Positions 63,657-64,000 of a stretch of 64,000 nucleotides of DNA are shown here, piece by piece. The DNA lies in contig NZ_JAHXRQ010000002.1 of NCBI RefSeq assembly GCF_019392335.1, forward strand, positions 310,001-374,000. The letters are read 5' to 3'. A program made the position numbers and the translations under genes. This DNA is from Mameliella sp. CS4. Its GTDB lineage: Bacteria > Pseudomonadota > Alphaproteobacteria > Rhodobacterales > Rhodobacteraceae. Under the pieces are notes generated by a model that was not told the origin of the DNA, made no database searches, and was given only the letters and a program-made list of their open reading frames with translations. Positions within the stretch are counted from its first letter, which is position 1; each line of letters starts with the position of its first letter.

Positions 63657-64000
63657 CTACCCGAACAAGGACCCCACCCAGTAGGCGATCCCCGCCGCCA
63701 CGCCGCCAATGGCCAGCGTCTCCAGCCCCGACCGCCACCAGGGGGACAGCGACCAGATGCTTTTCAGGGACCCGATGGCAAAGAAGGTGATCAGTGTCAG
63801 CACGCTGGCCACGGTGAACCCATGCGCCAGCCCGATCAGGAAAGGCATAAGGGGCACGGCCCCGGCCACCAGGAAGGCGCCGAAGGTCACCAGCGCGGCC
63901 CGCAAAGGATGCGGATCCACCGATCCGATGCCGTATTCGCCTTCCAGCATGGTTTCGACCCAGATCTTGCGGTTCTTCGCGATCTGCTCGACCGCCTCGT
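63657..64000 (-). CDS. VIT1/CCC1 family (iron/manganese) transporter, 5' part missing
   Basis: C-terminal part, 113 codons, of a VIT/CCC1-type membrane transporter; the gene enters from beyond base 64000. Seen: helices LRAALVTFGAFLVAGAVPLMPFLI, FTVASVLTLITFFAIGSLKSIW and TLAIGGVAAGIAYWVGSLFG, the G-x-x-x-S helix and the P-L-M-P motif of the family, and an upstream stretch (AVEQIAKNRKIWVETMLEGEYGI) that fits the cytoplasmic part. Transports Fe2+/Mn2+ in known members. Confidence 0.8.
   Translation of the reverse strand, partial: EAVEQIAKNRKIWVETMLEGEYGIGSVDPHPLRAALVTFGAFLVAGAVPLMPFLIGLAHGFTVASVLTLITFFAIGSLKSIWSLSPWWRSGLETLAIGGVAAGIAYWVGSLFG

Overview
The window looks like a chromosomal segment from a high-GC alphaproteobacterium of the Rhodobacteraceae (Roseobacter/Rhodobacter type). 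Reasons: the cbb3 oxidase locus ccoNOQP-ccoGHI with an FnrL regulator and hemN, a membrane-anchored cytochrome cy, a yejABEF peptide importer, high GC third positions, and short palindromic intergenic repeats. No rRNA, tRNA, CRISPR, insertion sequence or prophage was seen. Both ends cut genes: ccoI at the left and a VIT-family transporter gene at the right.

Left part (1-12.7 kb): a microaerobic respiration locus. ccoGHI and ccoNOQP (cbb3 oxidase and its maturation proteins), a universal stress protein, fnrL and hemN are tied together by five FNR-type boxes (TTGA-N6-TCAA). One box drives no known gene: it sits at ideal spacing from a TATTAT hexamer and predicts a leftward, FNR-activated small transcript between lysR and ccoP. 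12.7-20.2 kb holds yejABEF, cytochrome cy and pheA. 20.2-25.4 kb has ogt, a beta-hydroxyacid dehydrogenase and the dTDP-rhamnose genes rfbDBC/rfbA. 25.4-27.7 kb is a CoA/lactone gene trio (caiD-like, thioesterase, SMP-30) that overlaps the end of rfbA.

Middle part (27.8-42.6 kb): a reductive pyrimidine catabolism region. preT-preA (dihydropyrimidine dehydrogenase), hydA (dihydropyrimidinase), an M20-family N-carbamoyl amidohydrolase, a RutR-type TetR regulator and a NMT1/THI5-type ABC importer are present. Two RutR-like operators were found, one between the amidohydrolase gene and rutR and one before preT. The region is interrupted by two accessory insertions: a small GIY-YIG nuclease gene bracketed by near-identical palindromes, and a pair made of a permuted papain-like peptidase and a two-helix membrane protein. 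A PLP decarboxylase, a VOC protein and a cupin are also embedded.

Right part (42.6-64 kb): an OmpA-family protein with a collapsed paralogue beside it, a secreted trypsin-like protease, an orphan operator-like tandem dyad, a branched-chain-type ABC importer (liv) led by a stand-alone Lrp/AsnC ligand-binding domain, a sugar dehydrogenase/lactonase pair (the dehydrogenase lacks the usual catalytic Lys), trmO, matB, a large hybrid histidine kinase divergent from a NarL-type regulator, a lipoprotein phosphatase-like gene, ileS, a Pro/Ala-rich membrane protein, a FAD monooxygenase and small membrane proteins.
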